A DNA stretch of 12,724 nt from Limisphaerales bacterium (GCA_003152145.1 PLZL01000383.1:13772-26495), one strand, 5' to 3'. Shown: positions 6,241 through 12,724, counted from the stretch's first letter. Notes: generated by a model not told the origin, from the letters alone. Program-made: numbers and translations.

Positions 6241-7512
6241 TCATGGACCGCCACTTGACCAGTCGTCGCCGGCCCAATTTCTGAAATTGACCAGTCCGAA
6301 TTGGGGCACAGGGAATTTCTTGGGTTCAAAAGTGGAAACCGCAGGGCGAGGGGCCGGCTGCCAGGCGTTCCCATACAGAAGTTCCGCCTGTCCCGATTCG
6401 CCGAGGCGGGAGGCGACACCGACGGATCGGAGAGCCGCCACATAAATTCGTTCGAAGCCAGTTTCGTCCGTCATCTGCTGGGTCCAAATGGTTTCCACCC
6501 CTACCCGATAATCATAGCTGGGGTCAATGCCCACGCGTTCTCGAAGCAGCCGGAGGACGATGCGTGCGGCCTGCCTGGGGTCTGATTCGTGACGCACCTG
6601 CGGATAAAAGTTTTCCCACAAGGTTTGTCGCCAGTCCAACTCGGCCAACGGCAGAGGAGCGATCTCGGGCGACAGGATATATTCCTGAAACTGGGAATCG
6701 CTGAGATTCGAGTAAACCTGATGCCGCTGCCGATCCGCCAACTTCACGTGCGCCAGCAATGGCGCGAGTGGCTGGCCTGCGGAAAACGATTGTTGAATAA
6801 GGTAGTCAAAATCGTTTCTCAGGCGCGGCTCGACCAATACGGTCCGAGCCAGCGATAAGATATCCCCGTCCGCTGGCAGTCTGGGCAATACGAGATAAAA
6901 GGCCATGACTCCGCACGCCGCAGTTGCACTGGTTATTGCCAGGGCCTGCAGAATCAGACGGGTTCGACTGGCTGTTGAAGGCGTGGAAGCCTTGGATTGC
7001 GAAGGTGATTTCGTGACATTTTCCCGCCGCCAACGCTGGAACAGAACCAGATTCCCGATAACCAGAACAGTCGGAGTCCAGAACTGCCAATAAAATCGAA
7101 AAGCAAACCAGTGCCACATTTCAATCGGAGGATCGAATCTGTGAAGGTGCATGCGCTCGATGGAATGGAGGATATCAGGGGCGCAATAAGCGAGGACACT
7201 TCCAGCACATAGAACGGCCGCCATCACCAAAATCGGCCTTAGACTTTTCAATCTGCCGGCCGATACCAGTCTCCATCCAAACCAATTCAAGACGGGAATC
7301 GCGGCGAACATCCACGCATCCGACCAAAACGCCCGCGCTTTCCAAAGACTCGTTTCCGGGTGGTAGCCCAGTTCATCAACTGTGTAATGAGCTACCATCA
7401 GGCCCGCCGCCACCGCGAGCATGCAGACGCCAAACCGTGCAGGTGACTTCTGTTCCGCCACTTGTGCCCAAGTGGTCCATTCGGCGCGTGTTCTTGGAAT
7501 TCGTTTCAGCAT
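6241..7512 (-). CDS. Membrane protein with a transglutaminase-like domain lacking the catalytic Cys
   Basis: A 423-residue product from ATG 7512, five bases after the stop of the upstream hydrolase gene. The frame is open to 7629, but that extension overlaps the hydrolase and carries no recognisable sequence. About five transmembrane helices are visible: 28-43, 63-80, 92-110, 138-158 and 187-209. A Ser/Lys/Thr-rich loop (165-184) separates the last two. The C-terminal part (about 285-390) follows the pattern of transglutaminase-like proteins: FQEYILSPEIAPLPLAELDW, FYPQVRHESDPRQAARIVL, then GVETIWTQQM...YVAALRSVGVASRLGESGQAELLYGNAWQPAPRP. In active members a Cys precedes the YVAALRxxGVxAR helix (GxC). 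Here the site reads TGFER (351-355), with Phe353. His and Asp partners are also not evident. It may be a binding or scaffolding version, acting with the intact enzyme encoded next door. Confidence 0.7.
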   Translation of the reverse strand: MLKRIPRTRAEWTTWAQVAEQKSPARFGVCMLAVAAGLMVAHYTVDELGYHPETSLWKARAFWSDAWMFAAIPVLNWFGWRLVSAGRLKSLRPILVMAAVLCAGSVLAYCAPDILHSIERMHLHRFDPPIEMWHWFAFRFYWQFWTPTVLVIGNLVLFQRWRRENVTKSPSQSKASTPSTASRTRLILQALAITSATAACGVMAFYLVLPRLPADGDILSLARTVLVEPRLRNDFDYLIQQSFSAGQPLAPLLAHVKLADRQRHQVYSNLSDSQFQEYILSPEIAPLPLAELDWRQTLWENFYPQVRHESDPRQAARIVLRLLRERVGIDPSYDYRVGVETIWTQQMTDETGFERIYVAALRSVGVASRLGESGQAELLYGNAWQPAPRPAVSTFEPKKFPVPQFGLVNFRNWAGDDWSSGGP

Positions 7513-7517
7513 TGAAA

Positions 7518-9476
7518 TCAGAAAACCGGCTTGGGCACTACGGGTGGTTTCAGGTTCGGGTCGAAAGGCCGGCGGTTTTCCAGATTCAAAAAGACTTCCT
7601 GGGTCCGACCCGGTTGAACCTGCACCCACTGCCAGGTTTCATCACCGAAATTGTGGCGCGAGAATGGATAAGGATAACTGGCACTGACAGCCGCTTCGTC
7701 CGGAGGCAGCACAAAGAACAGATACGGATACTGCGCGCTCCGGCCGAGTGTCAGACGAGCTTCTCCCTCGGCATCCGTTCGAGCGAGAGCCATGTAAATG
7801 AGCCCCTTGACGGTAGGCAGTTTGATCCCCACCGTCCGGTCAGGTGCGGGAATGCCATGATCGAGGACCTTGATTGACACGTCTCCACTGGGGTAGATAA
7901 GTCCGATCGTATTGGTGAAAGAACTCCAGCGGCCGACCCCCAACCCATCCCAAAGACCGCAGTCACCCGTTGGCGCAAGAATCGCCGTTTTGGGAACGCG
8001 CATCACCCAATCATTGTCGAAGGCGCGATTCCCTGCGCTCACATCAATTTCATGCCATCGTTGGTCCTCGCTGCTCCACACTTCCACACAAAAATGTTCT
8101 CCCAATGAATTCTGCCAAAGAATACGCGTCACCCTCACAGCCAAGCCCACCGACCGGGCTATTGCTGCATACATGATGCAAACGCCAAGGCAATCGCCTT
8201 TGCCGGCGTCCATGATTTTCAAGGGATCAATCCCGCCGCCCGATTCCTGAAGACTGAACGCCACCTTTTCATTCATCAATTTCCAGACTTTGTCACTCGT
8301 TTCCTGAGTCGTCCTGCAATACTTCACCTCATGCCGGAGCATCCGGTTGAGTTTAGGACGCCAATCTTCGATGGGTTCCTGAAAAAATCGCGGGCTTGCG
8401 GTGTATTTTTCAAAGAGATCCAGCGGTGTGTTGCAGCACCAGGGATACGTCCGCGTGGCTTGCCACGCCAGGTGGACGTTCTCTTTCAAATAAGAAGCCT
8501 TCACATGGGCCAGGTCGTAATCTTCCAACCCGCCAATCACCATCATCAGCGTGCGGCGTTCGGGTTCGCGTGACGAAGCCACGGCCTCCCACAATTCCCG
8601 CCGATGTTCTCCGGCACGCTGCATCGCCAGATTGAACCGCTGGCGTTCCGCCTCATTTAAATGGCAATCGCGCATAGTGGCGGTATAGTCCGCCGGCGGC
8701 AGGTGCGCACGGCAATACTCTGCCGTTTCGCGGAACACCACGGGGCGCTCCAGGCCAAAATCATGTCCAGCGCCGGGCAGAACGCGCAGACTCACGGAAA
8801 CACCGTTTGTGTCCAGTAGCGCGGCCAGGCGCTTTGTGTCTTCCAAGGCAAACACCGCGTCGTTGTCGCTGTGAACGAGCAGGATCGGACAACGGATGCA
8901 CGGTGCGGATTGAGGGTCGCGGGGTTTGATTTTTGAATCCAACTCATCATCCCAGCCGCCGGAGAGCAGCACCAGCAGTTGCGGCTGAACATCCGGGTGC
9001 TTCAATATGAATCGAAGTGTCCTTTGCGCGCCGAGACTCATTCCCACCCATGCGACCGCGTTGCTCTGCGCCCATGGCTGGCGTTGGACATAGTTCTGAA
9101 GCGCCGCAAATTCTTCGCCAAACGCCGCCTGGTTAGTTTGATTGCATTCAATTCCCACAGCCGCCATGCCAAGTTCGGCGGTCTGGCGCAAAGAATCGGA
9201 GATGGAGAGCAGATTTTCTCCCGGTCCGTGAACATAAATTACGACAGGAAATCGGGCATCCGGGTTGGGTAACATGGCGATCTCTTTCGTCTCTCCGCTA
9301 TGCGGAGTTGTCAAGGAGAATTCGATTCGGCGGAATGTGTCGCTCTCCTTAGTCCAAGCCATCGCTAGAAGAAGGCACAACAGCGCCAACAATGGCAATC
9401 CAATTCTGTAATTTAAATAGCGCACAACTGATGAACTCGTCGCATTTGCTGAGTGGAAGCCGTCCCTCGTTTTCAA
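7518..9476 (-). CDS. Alpha/beta hydrolase fused to a transglutaminase-like cysteine peptidase, membrane-anchored or secreted
   Basis: A 652-residue product with four parts. Residues 24-41 are a hydrophobic signal or anchor segment. Residues 75-258 form an alpha/beta hydrolase of the dienelactone-hydrolase/prolyl-oligopeptidase type: oxyanion loop YVHGPG (81-86), nucleophile elbow GMSLG with Ser147, HSDND with Asp206, and GAGHDF with His238. After a helical linker (LKENVHLAWQATRTYPWCCN, 330-349) comes a transglutaminase-like domain: KGDC with Cys429, GEHFCVEVW with His461 and EIDVS with Asp478, so that triad is also intact. A beta-sandwich of the carboxypeptidase-regulatory type (about 530-592) follows. 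Substrates are unknown; a periplasmic role in peptide or cell-wall processing is inferred. Start: TTG at 9476; GTG at 9425, just before the hydrophobic segment, is equally plausible. The next gene starts five bases after the stop. Confidence 0.8.
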   Translation of the reverse strand: MKTRDGFHSANATSSSVVRYLNYRIGLPLLALLCLLLAMAWTKESDTFRRIEFSLTTPHSGETKEIAMLPNPDARFPVVIYVHGPGENLLSISDSLRQTAELGMAAVGIECNQTNQAAFGEEFAALQNYVQRQPWAQSNAVAWVGMSLGAQRTLRFILKHPDVQPQLLVLLSGGWDDELDSKIKPRDPQSAPCIRCPILLVHSDNDAVFALEDTKRLAALLDTNGVSVSLRVLPGAGHDFGLERPVVFRETAEYCRAHLPPADYTATMRDCHLNEAERQRFNLAMQRAGEHRRELWEAVASSREPERRTLMMVIGGLEDYDLAHVKASYLKENVHLAWQATRTYPWCCNTPLDLFEKYTASPRFFQEPIEDWRPKLNRMLRHEVKYCRTTQETSDKVWKLMNEKVAFSLQESGGGIDPLKIMDAGKGDCLGVCIMYAAIARSVGLAVRVTRILWQNSLGEHFCVEVWSSEDQRWHEIDVSAGNRAFDNDWVMRVPKTAILAPTGDCGLWDGLGVGRWSSFTNTIGLIYPSGDVSIKVLDHGIPAPDRTVGIKLPTVKGLIYMALARTDAEGEARLTLGRSAQYPYLFFVLPPDEAAVSASYPYPFSRHNFGDETWQWVQVQPGRTQEVFLNLENRRPFDPNLKPPVVPKPVF

Positions 9477-9490
9477 CTCTGCGCTCTGCG
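9477..9490. repeat. Heptamer pair (CTCTGCG)x2 at the hydrolase start
   Basis: CTCTGCG occurs twice in tandem directly before the TTG start of the hydrolase gene. The same 7-bp unit length is used by the arrays inside the ligase-pseudopilin ORF. It sits between the ligase-tail remnant and the hydrolase, so it may mark an old junction. Confidence 0.5.
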
Positions 9491-9513
9491 TTTATGCGGT
9501 AAACATTCGCCCA

Positions 9514-9585
9514 CCCAAGCTCCAGTAATATCCATAACGTGGACGCAGTCGGCAGCTTGAACAACCCGCCAACAAACCAAAACCG
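9514..9585 (-). pseudogene. Remnant of a second O-antigen ligase C-terminus
   Basis: The minus-strand frame reads RFWFVGGLFKLPTAST then LWILLELG, 24 residues that match the last membrane helix of the neighbouring ligase ([23 protein letters not shown], residues 428-450) at roughly three of four positions; the DNA is also clearly alignable with 10565-10635. Nothing upstream in this frame resembles the rest of a ligase, and downstream the frame merely runs out of phase through the hydrolase 5' end. I read it as the leftover 3' end of a duplicated or replaced ligase gene. Confidence 0.6.
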
Positions 9586-9671
9586 AAGTGGATTTATCTT
9601 GAAAACCTGCACGCTGCATGTTGCCATCAGGATTCATGATTGAAAGTCATGTGTATAAATGTAAATGTCCA

Positions 9672-10535
9672 CTACTTGAAACGGGGCCCGGCGAGTTTCG
9701 GTAATACTTCAACAAGTGCCGGCTCAAAGTCGCTCGTTTCCTGATACAAGAATGCTTGTCGAGAGTCCAGCGCTCCTTTCCAAGTCGTCAAAAAATACAT
9801 TTGCTCGAAATTAATCCATAGGGTCGAGCCGTCCACAAACAATTCGTTGCCACCCGGCGGCGCTTCGAGTGTCGTTTTCCCATGCGGCGGCATATTTTCA
9901 AAAGGCGGTCCCGGGTGGTAAGTGGAAACAGCACCCCATCGCCCCGCCTTGATTACCGTATCCGCCGCTAGACACCAAGTCGGTTTTGACTGCGCCAGAC
10001 GCACGGGGCTGCGCGACGGAATTCCGTCCGGGAAACTCGGATTGACCCAGTTCGTTATTCCACCGAAATACTGGTATCCGATAATCCACTGATCGACTTC
10101 ATATCCACCCTCCTTCGTGGTCTTTTCATATAGCGGAAGTCCGGGCCGATCAGGGCAGGTCCAAACACTCAGATGATTTGAGGAACTGACTTCCAATCCC
10201 ACGGTTTTGGTGCTCTTGGCAGTTTGTGGATCAAGGCAAATCTGCACGAAGCTGCCTTCGCTCGGATCATCGGGTTTATTGCGTCGGGCGCTAATGACGT
10301 ATTCGTCATTATCCGTCGCGTAGGCGGTCATACCTATGCCAATCTGGCGTAAGTTGTTCCGGCACTGTGTCCTTTCCGCACTTTCTTTTGAGCCTGCCAT
10401 GGCAGACAGCAGCAACGCCGCCAGAATTCCAATGATGGCGATGCACACGAGCATTTCGATGAGTGTGAATCCTGATGACATTTCCAATTTTTGATTTTTG
10501 ATTTTTGATTTTTGAACGGTTGATGCCTTTTTCAT
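9672..10535 (-). CDS. Pseudopilin (prepilin N-terminal methylation domain) readable from an internal start
   Basis: From ATG 10535 (Met460 of the long frame) this would be a 287-residue stand-alone pseudopilin. The leader has 22 residues, is Lys-rich ([21 protein letters not shown]), and ends at the prepilin peptidase site G481|F482, with the E+5 Glu486 and the hydrophobic helix [19 protein letters not shown]. Then come [23 protein letters not shown], typical of DUF1559/type II secretion pseudopilins in the PVC group, and a C-terminal [20 protein letters not shown], the DG motif seen near the ends of these proteins. It would be cleaved, N-methylated and built into a pilus-like fibre. AAGGAGG lies four bases before the ATG, which argues for independent translation even if the ligase frame reads through. 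Confidence 0.65.
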   Translation of the reverse strand: MKKASTVQKSKIKNQKLEMSSGFTLIEMLVCIAIIGILAALLLSAMAGSKESAERTQCRNNLRQIGIGMTAYATDNDEYVISARRNKPDDPSEGSFVQICLDPQTAKSTKTVGLEVSSSNHLSVWTCPDRPGLPLYEKTTKEGGYEVDQWIIGYQYFGGITNWVNPSFPDGIPSRSPVRLAQSKPTWCLAADTVIKAGRWGAVSTYHPGPPFENMPPHGKTTLEAPPGGNELFVDGSTLWINFEQMYFLTTWKGALDSRQAFLYQETSDFEPALVEVLPKLAGPRFK

Positions 10536-11912
10536 TCGTCCTCCTTCTTTTGGTGTGTTTGTTCCCAACTCCAACAAAATCCAGAACACTGCCGCCGTTG
10601 CCAATTTAAACAATCCGCCATCAAACCAGAACGCCACCAACAAAGCCAAAGCACCCGCGCGACAAGCGGCTTTCGCCGAGTCCAATGTCCTATTTCCAAT
10701 GTCCAAAGTCTTTGATTCTGACTTCTGACTTCTGTCCTCTGCCTTCGCGGATGACTTTGGACTTTGGACTTTGGACTTTGGACTTCTAAAACACAGCGCC
10801 ACATACGCCAGAAAACAAACCAACCCCGGAATCCCCAATTGCGTTCCCAACATCAAATAATCATTCGTGGCAATGGCTGCCGCACCATCTTCCGGCGGTG
10901 AATACTCCTTGTTGTAGGTTTCCACCGCCTTGTTCCAGCCGAGGCCAAACGGATGATCCCGCATTATTTCAAGGCCTGCTTTCCAAGCGGCCACCCGGTG
11001 TTGCACCGAGCCTCTGCTCAAATCCAGTCGCTGGAAATACCATGACCCTGTGCGCGGCGTGTTCCAGAAAATCCATGCCACCACCGTCACAGCTAATACT
11101 CCCGGCAGAAACCATCGCCATTTAAGCTTCCCATGGCCCTTTGCCAGGTATAACAAACCAATGGCCGTTCCCACCCATGCTCCCCGGCTGTAACTGAACA
11201 CCAATCCCACCCCCATCATCCCCGCCGCGATAAACAAAACAATTCGGAGGGACAAGCTCCGCGAGTCCCCAACTATTTTAGTCGCAAAAAAACGCAAAGA
11301 CCGCAAAAAACCCTCTTCTGACTTTGGACTTTGGACTTTGGACTTTGGACTTACTGCAAGCAATCCGGTTGCGAGCACTACTCCTGCGCTCATCAACACC
11401 CCGTAATCATTGGGATTGTTCCAAAGCCCCATCCAGCGTGGACCAAGATAAAAGTTACTCCCGAAATTCAAATGCAGCCATGATGGCGCTGCTAGCATTA
11501 ACACCAAACCACTAAGAAAAATTGACACGTTAGAGTACGAACTTGTGCAATGCGAAATTTTTCCGAATTGCGCGTCCTGTCTCCCATTTTGTAGCACAAG
11601 TTTCACTCCCTGACCTAGCGTCACGCCGGCTAAAAGCACGTTCGAGCCTGACATCGGCGAGATGGCATCATAGTCCATAAAATACATGAACACGGCTACG
11701 ACAAGCAGCCCACTGAGTAACAGGTGACGCGCAGTAAAAGCCCACAGGAACAGTGCGCTGCACCAAACCGAGAGCCATACCGGCAATATGAATTTTGCCT
11801 GACTTAACCTTCCCTCAAACTCAAAAGCAAAGACAGAGTATTGGCAAATTACCAATTGATAAAGGCAAAAGAAAATAAGCACAAGTCCTATCATAACATT
11901 TGTGGATTTCAC
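9672..11912 (-). CDS. O-antigen ligase/polymerase (Wzy_C type) joined in frame to a GFTLIE pseudopilin
   Basis: An uninterrupted 746-codon frame. Residues 1-450 are a polytopic membrane protein with about ten helices (for example 5-25, 42-60, 64-80, 129-147, 168-186, 224-241, 268-283, 358-375, 418-449). They contain the Wzy_C-type pattern of O-antigen ligases: [11 protein letters not shown] (165-175), SYSRGAWVG (240-248), then [10 protein letters not shown]...[15 protein letters not shown]. Such enzymes transfer or polymerise undecaprenyl-linked glycans on the periplasmic face. From Met460 the sequence is a complete pseudopilin. The two are usually separate genes; here no stop lies between them. 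Start: GTG 11912 with AAAGG five bases upstream; ATG 11894 (Met7) is possible. Two hydrophilic loops (188-223 and 376-414) are made largely of translated short repeats. Either a true fusion or a lost stop codon. Confidence 0.8.
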   Translation of the reverse strand: MKSTNVMIGLVLIFFCLYQLVICQYSVFAFEFEGRLSQAKFILPVWLSVWCSALFLWAFTARHLLLSGLLVVAVFMYFMDYDAISPMSGSNVLLAGVTLGQGVKLVLQNGRQDAQFGKISHCTSSYSNVSIFLSGLVLMLAAPSWLHLNFGSNFYLGPRWMGLWNNPNDYGVLMSAGVVLATGLLAVSPKSKVQSPKSEEGFLRSLRFFATKIVGDSRSLSLRIVLFIAAGMMGVGLVFSYSRGAWVGTAIGLLYLAKGHGKLKWRWFLPGVLAVTVVAWIFWNTPRTGSWYFQRLDLSRGSVQHRVAAWKAGLEIMRDHPFGLGWNKAVETYNKEYSPPEDGAAAIATNDYLMLGTQLGIPGLVCFLAYVALCFRSPKSKVQSPKSSAKAEDRSQKSESKTLDIGNRTLDSAKAACRAGALALLVAFWFDGGLFKLATAAVFWILLELGTNTPKEGGRMKKASTVQKSKIKNQKLEMSSGFTLIEMLVCIAIIGILAALLLSAMAGSKESAERTQCRNNLRQIGIGMTAYATDNDEYVISARRNKPDDPSEGSFVQICLDPQTAKSTKTVGLEVSSSNHLSVWTCPDRPGLPLYEKTTKEGGYEVDQWIIGYQYFGGITNWVNPSFPDGIPSRSPVRLAQSKPTWCLAADTVIKAGRWGAVSTYHPGPPFENMPPHGKTTLEAPPGGNELFVDGSTLWINFEQMYFLTTWKGALDSRQAFLYQETSDFEPALVEVLPKLAGPRFK
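10487..10514. repeat. Tandem heptamer (ATTTTTG)x4 in the pseudopilin leader
   Basis: Four perfect copies of a 7-bp unit, ATTTTTG on the plus strand (CAAAAAT on the coding strand), occupy 28 bp. They encode QKSKIKNQK, most of the positively charged leader ahead of GFTLIE. One unit more or less shifts the frame between Met460 and the prepilin motif. Confidence 0.85.
10540..10546 (-). promoter_or_regulatory. Strong Shine-Dalgarno before the pseudopilin ATG
   Basis: AAGGAGG on the minus strand, four bases before ATG 10535. It is one of the best ribosome binding sites in the window and lies inside the long ligase frame, where it is read as Lys-Glu-Gly-Gly. The codon between it and the ATG is CGA; a TGA there would give the usual stop/start coupling of two genes. 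Confidence 0.6.
10681..10785. repeat. 105-bp stretch of 15 degenerate heptamers inside the ligase ORF
   Basis: Read in sevens from 10681 the units are tccaatg, tcctatt, tccaatg, tccaaag, tctttga, ttctgac, ttctgac, ttctgtc, ctctgcc, ttcgcgg, atgactt and four tggactt. The 7-bp phase never slips, and the total of 105 is a multiple of three. It encodes about residues 376-411 ([11 protein letters not shown]... [19 protein letters not shown]), a Ser/Lys-rich loop between two membrane helices. The last 33 bases are identical to 11320-11352. Confidence 0.8.
11245..11261. repeat. Small inverted repeat in the ligase insertion
   Basis: CGGAG (11245-11249) and CTCCG (11257-11261) flank a seven-base loop. 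It forms the edge of the repeat-derived segment in the ligase ORF, next to the 9-bp and 7-bp repeats, and encodes the Arg-Ser-Leu-Ser-Leu-Arg stretch around residues 218-223. Confidence 0.45.
11284..11310. repeat. Three 9-bp units (CGCAAARAM type) inside the ligase ORF
   Basis: cgcaaaaaa, cgcaaagac and cgcaaaaaa follow one another without a gap. On the coding strand they give the three-residue repeats FLR-SLR-FFA (about residues 202-210). They lie 7 bp from the heptamer array at 11318 and are part of the same inserted loop. Confidence 0.65.
11318..11352. repeat. Tandem heptamer array (TGGACTT)x5, second copy in the ligase ORF
   Basis: One ctgactt and four perfect tggactt units. Coding strand: AAGTCCA repeats, giving [11 protein letters not shown] (188-198). 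Positions 11320-11352 are identical to 10753-10785, the two copies being 567 bp (exactly 189 codons) apart and in the same orientation. Confidence 0.85.
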
Positions 11913-12062
11913 AGTAGCCTTTGCTCCTACTTATGCCCCATGTGTCACCTCAACACTGTCCACCAAATCGAGTCAGGGCCAGAACCGCTAGCAACCATCA
12001 AGACTGCCATTTCGCGCTTCCCGTGTCATTGCTTTTGGCAAGTCCGCTTGATTCGATGATCC

Positions 12063-12506
12063 CTAATTTAAGCTATTAATGTATTTTGCTTTATGAGCGT
12101 CAATGAAAGCCCAAAATCCTATCAGAAAAAATGCGCATATAAGCATTATCGTTAGGAAAACCGCCACGCTATGATTCATTTTGAGAACTCCTTCTAGAAC
12201 GCCGAGGCAGTCGCATGGTTTTTTAATTCCGAGATACATGTATGTCAATCTATAACTTGCGAATATTGATCCGATTGACACTAGAGCAACACCTTGACAT
12301 TTTTGATCACTGGAGATCAAACACAGAAGCCCAATTCCGCATTCAAGAATTATCGCACAAATGTGCGATAGCTTAAATGAAATAAACGAAAACACTGGAT
12401 CAACATTAGCTTCAAGGCGTTGATCCAGTGCAATCTGAATAATATTCGCGTTGGCTAATAAGATTAATACTACACCCGTAATTCTGATCCAGTGTCTAAT
12501 CCGCAT
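12063..12506 (-). CDS. MauE/DoxX-like redox-associated membrane protein
   Basis: A 147-residue product with four predicted helices (about 7-27, 40-63, 72-91 and 113-134). The pattern PVFSF near the end of the first periplasmic segment, ILECGIGLLCL in helix 2, ASYRLTYMYLGIKKPCDCLG at the end of helix 3 and a final long helix fits MauE/DoxX-like proteins, which are thought to pass electrons or help disulfide formation in exported proteins. Cys98 and Cys100 in KPCDCLG are the probable redox pair; Cys50, 56, 62 and 70 are extra. ATG 12506 has no good Shine-Dalgarno but lies 13 bp after the stop of the Cys-rich peptide gene, so translational coupling is likely. Base composition is lower in GC than the left half of the window, as is that of the downstream ligase. 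Confidence 0.75.
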   Translation of the reverse strand: MRIRHWIRITGVVLILLANANIIQIALDQRLEANVDPVFSFISFKLSHICAIILECGIGLLCLISSDQKCQGVALVSIGSIFASYRLTYMYLGIKKPCDCLGVLEGVLKMNHSVAVFLTIMLICAFFLIGFWAFIDAHKAKYINSLN

Positions 12507-12519
12507 AACGCATTCACTA

Positions 12520-12724
12520 TTAGCAAGAAGATGCTGATGCTAACTGATGATAATTCGCGTATGGGCTAAGATTGCCGCACCCACAATGGTAAGGAGGAGT
12601 CCCCACTCCACACGATCCTGTATAGGCATCGGTGCCGACTTTTATCGGTTGACACGTTTGGTGCTCCGATCCGGGTGCACAATAGTAAAGTGGGGTCAAT
12701 ATTGGGATATTCGGTGAATTTCGT
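12520..12724 (-). CDS. Cys-rich (probably secreted) small protein, C-terminal part
   Basis: A frame open from the right edge of the window to a triple stop (TAA TAG TGA, 12522-12514) gives 67 residues containing six Cys: YYCAPGSEHQTCQPIKVG, then GSCGVGTPPYHCGCGN and a C-terminal SASSC. Cys sit at visible residues 15, 24, 38, 47, 49 and 67. Five of the six fall in Gly/Pro/Thr-rich turns, as in disulfide-bonded exported peptides; no other frame on this strand gives a comparable sequence. The start and any signal peptide are outside the window. The gene directly precedes the MauE/DoxX-like gene (13 bp), an arrangement that suggests the membrane protein serves its oxidation or export. I do not recognise the family. 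Confidence 0.55.
   Translation of the reverse strand, partial: RNSPNIPILTPLYYCAPGSEHQTCQPIKVGTDAYTGSCGVGTPPYHCGCGNLSPYANYHQLASASSC

Noticed and set aside
9635..9651. CATGA/TCATG inverted repeat between pseudopilin and hydrolase genes
   Set aside because: Only five base pairs and no T-run; not distinguishable from chance.
10681..11352. CRISPR array
   Set aside because: Units are 7 and 9 bp, contiguous and without spacers, and they are translated in a long ORF.
11913..12062. Promoter or small gene in the 150-bp gap between the MauE-like and ligase genes
   Set aside because: No convincing -35/-10 pair, hairpin or ORF above 15 codons with a ribosome binding site was found.

Overview
The window looks like a chromosomal segment of a Verrucomicrobium, most likely from the Pedosphaera/Limisphaera side of the phylum. 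This is an inference from hallmarks seen together: a GFTLIE-type pseudopilin, an O-antigen ligase whose coding sequence is studded with heptanucleotide repeats (GACTTTG, ATTTTTG), a secreted nuclease ending in the beta-sandwich tail common in that phylum (ISWPSSATG...FYRL), a Sel1 protein with a PulC-like tail, and a MauE/DoxX membrane protein with a KPCDCLG motif. No rRNA, tRNA, CRISPR array, transposase or integrase was seen.

Left part (1-4700), small unrelated units. The 3' end of an RNB-type exoribonuclease (+) converges on an RtcB-family RNA ligase (-). The RtcB coding homology seems to begin abruptly next to a CTCTCC/GGAGAG hairpin, and a small XRE regulator (+) lies just beyond it. Next come a secreted Sel1-repeat protein (-), a one-helix membrane protein of unknown function (-), an XRE repressor (-) and, divergent from it, an 84-residue soluble protein (+). 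The XRE gene and the 84-residue gene share a 66-bp AT-rich intergenic region and look like a regulator/partner pair.

Right part (4767-12724), all on the minus strand and read from right to left. A Cys-rich secreted peptide (its C-terminal 67 residues are in the window) is followed after 13 nt by a MauE/DoxX-like membrane protein. Then comes a long ORF joining an O-antigen ligase/polymerase in frame to a type IV/II pseudopilin. Next are an alpha/beta hydrolase fused to an intact transglutaminase-like domain, a five-helix membrane protein carrying a transglutaminase-like domain that lacks its Cys, and a four-helix membrane protein with a C-terminal zinc ribbon. Last is a 5'-truncated, inactivated DNA/RNA non-specific endonuclease. 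Spacings of 5, 13 and 44 nt suggest co-transcription of several of these. The set points to envelope or secreted-protein work: glycan polymerisation or ligation, pilus-like assembly, disulfide handling and peptide-bond chemistry.

Signs of genome decay and repeat spread are frequent. Two identical 33-bp copies of the GACTTTG array sit 567 bp (189 codons) apart inside the ligase. One of them belongs to a 105-bp stretch that keeps 7-bp periodicity for 15 units. A third array encodes part of the pseudopilin leader. A 24-residue remnant of a second ligase tail lies upstream of the hydrolase. No gene-free stretch exceeds 300 bases; the longest (3355-3612, about 258 bp) shows nothing convincing.
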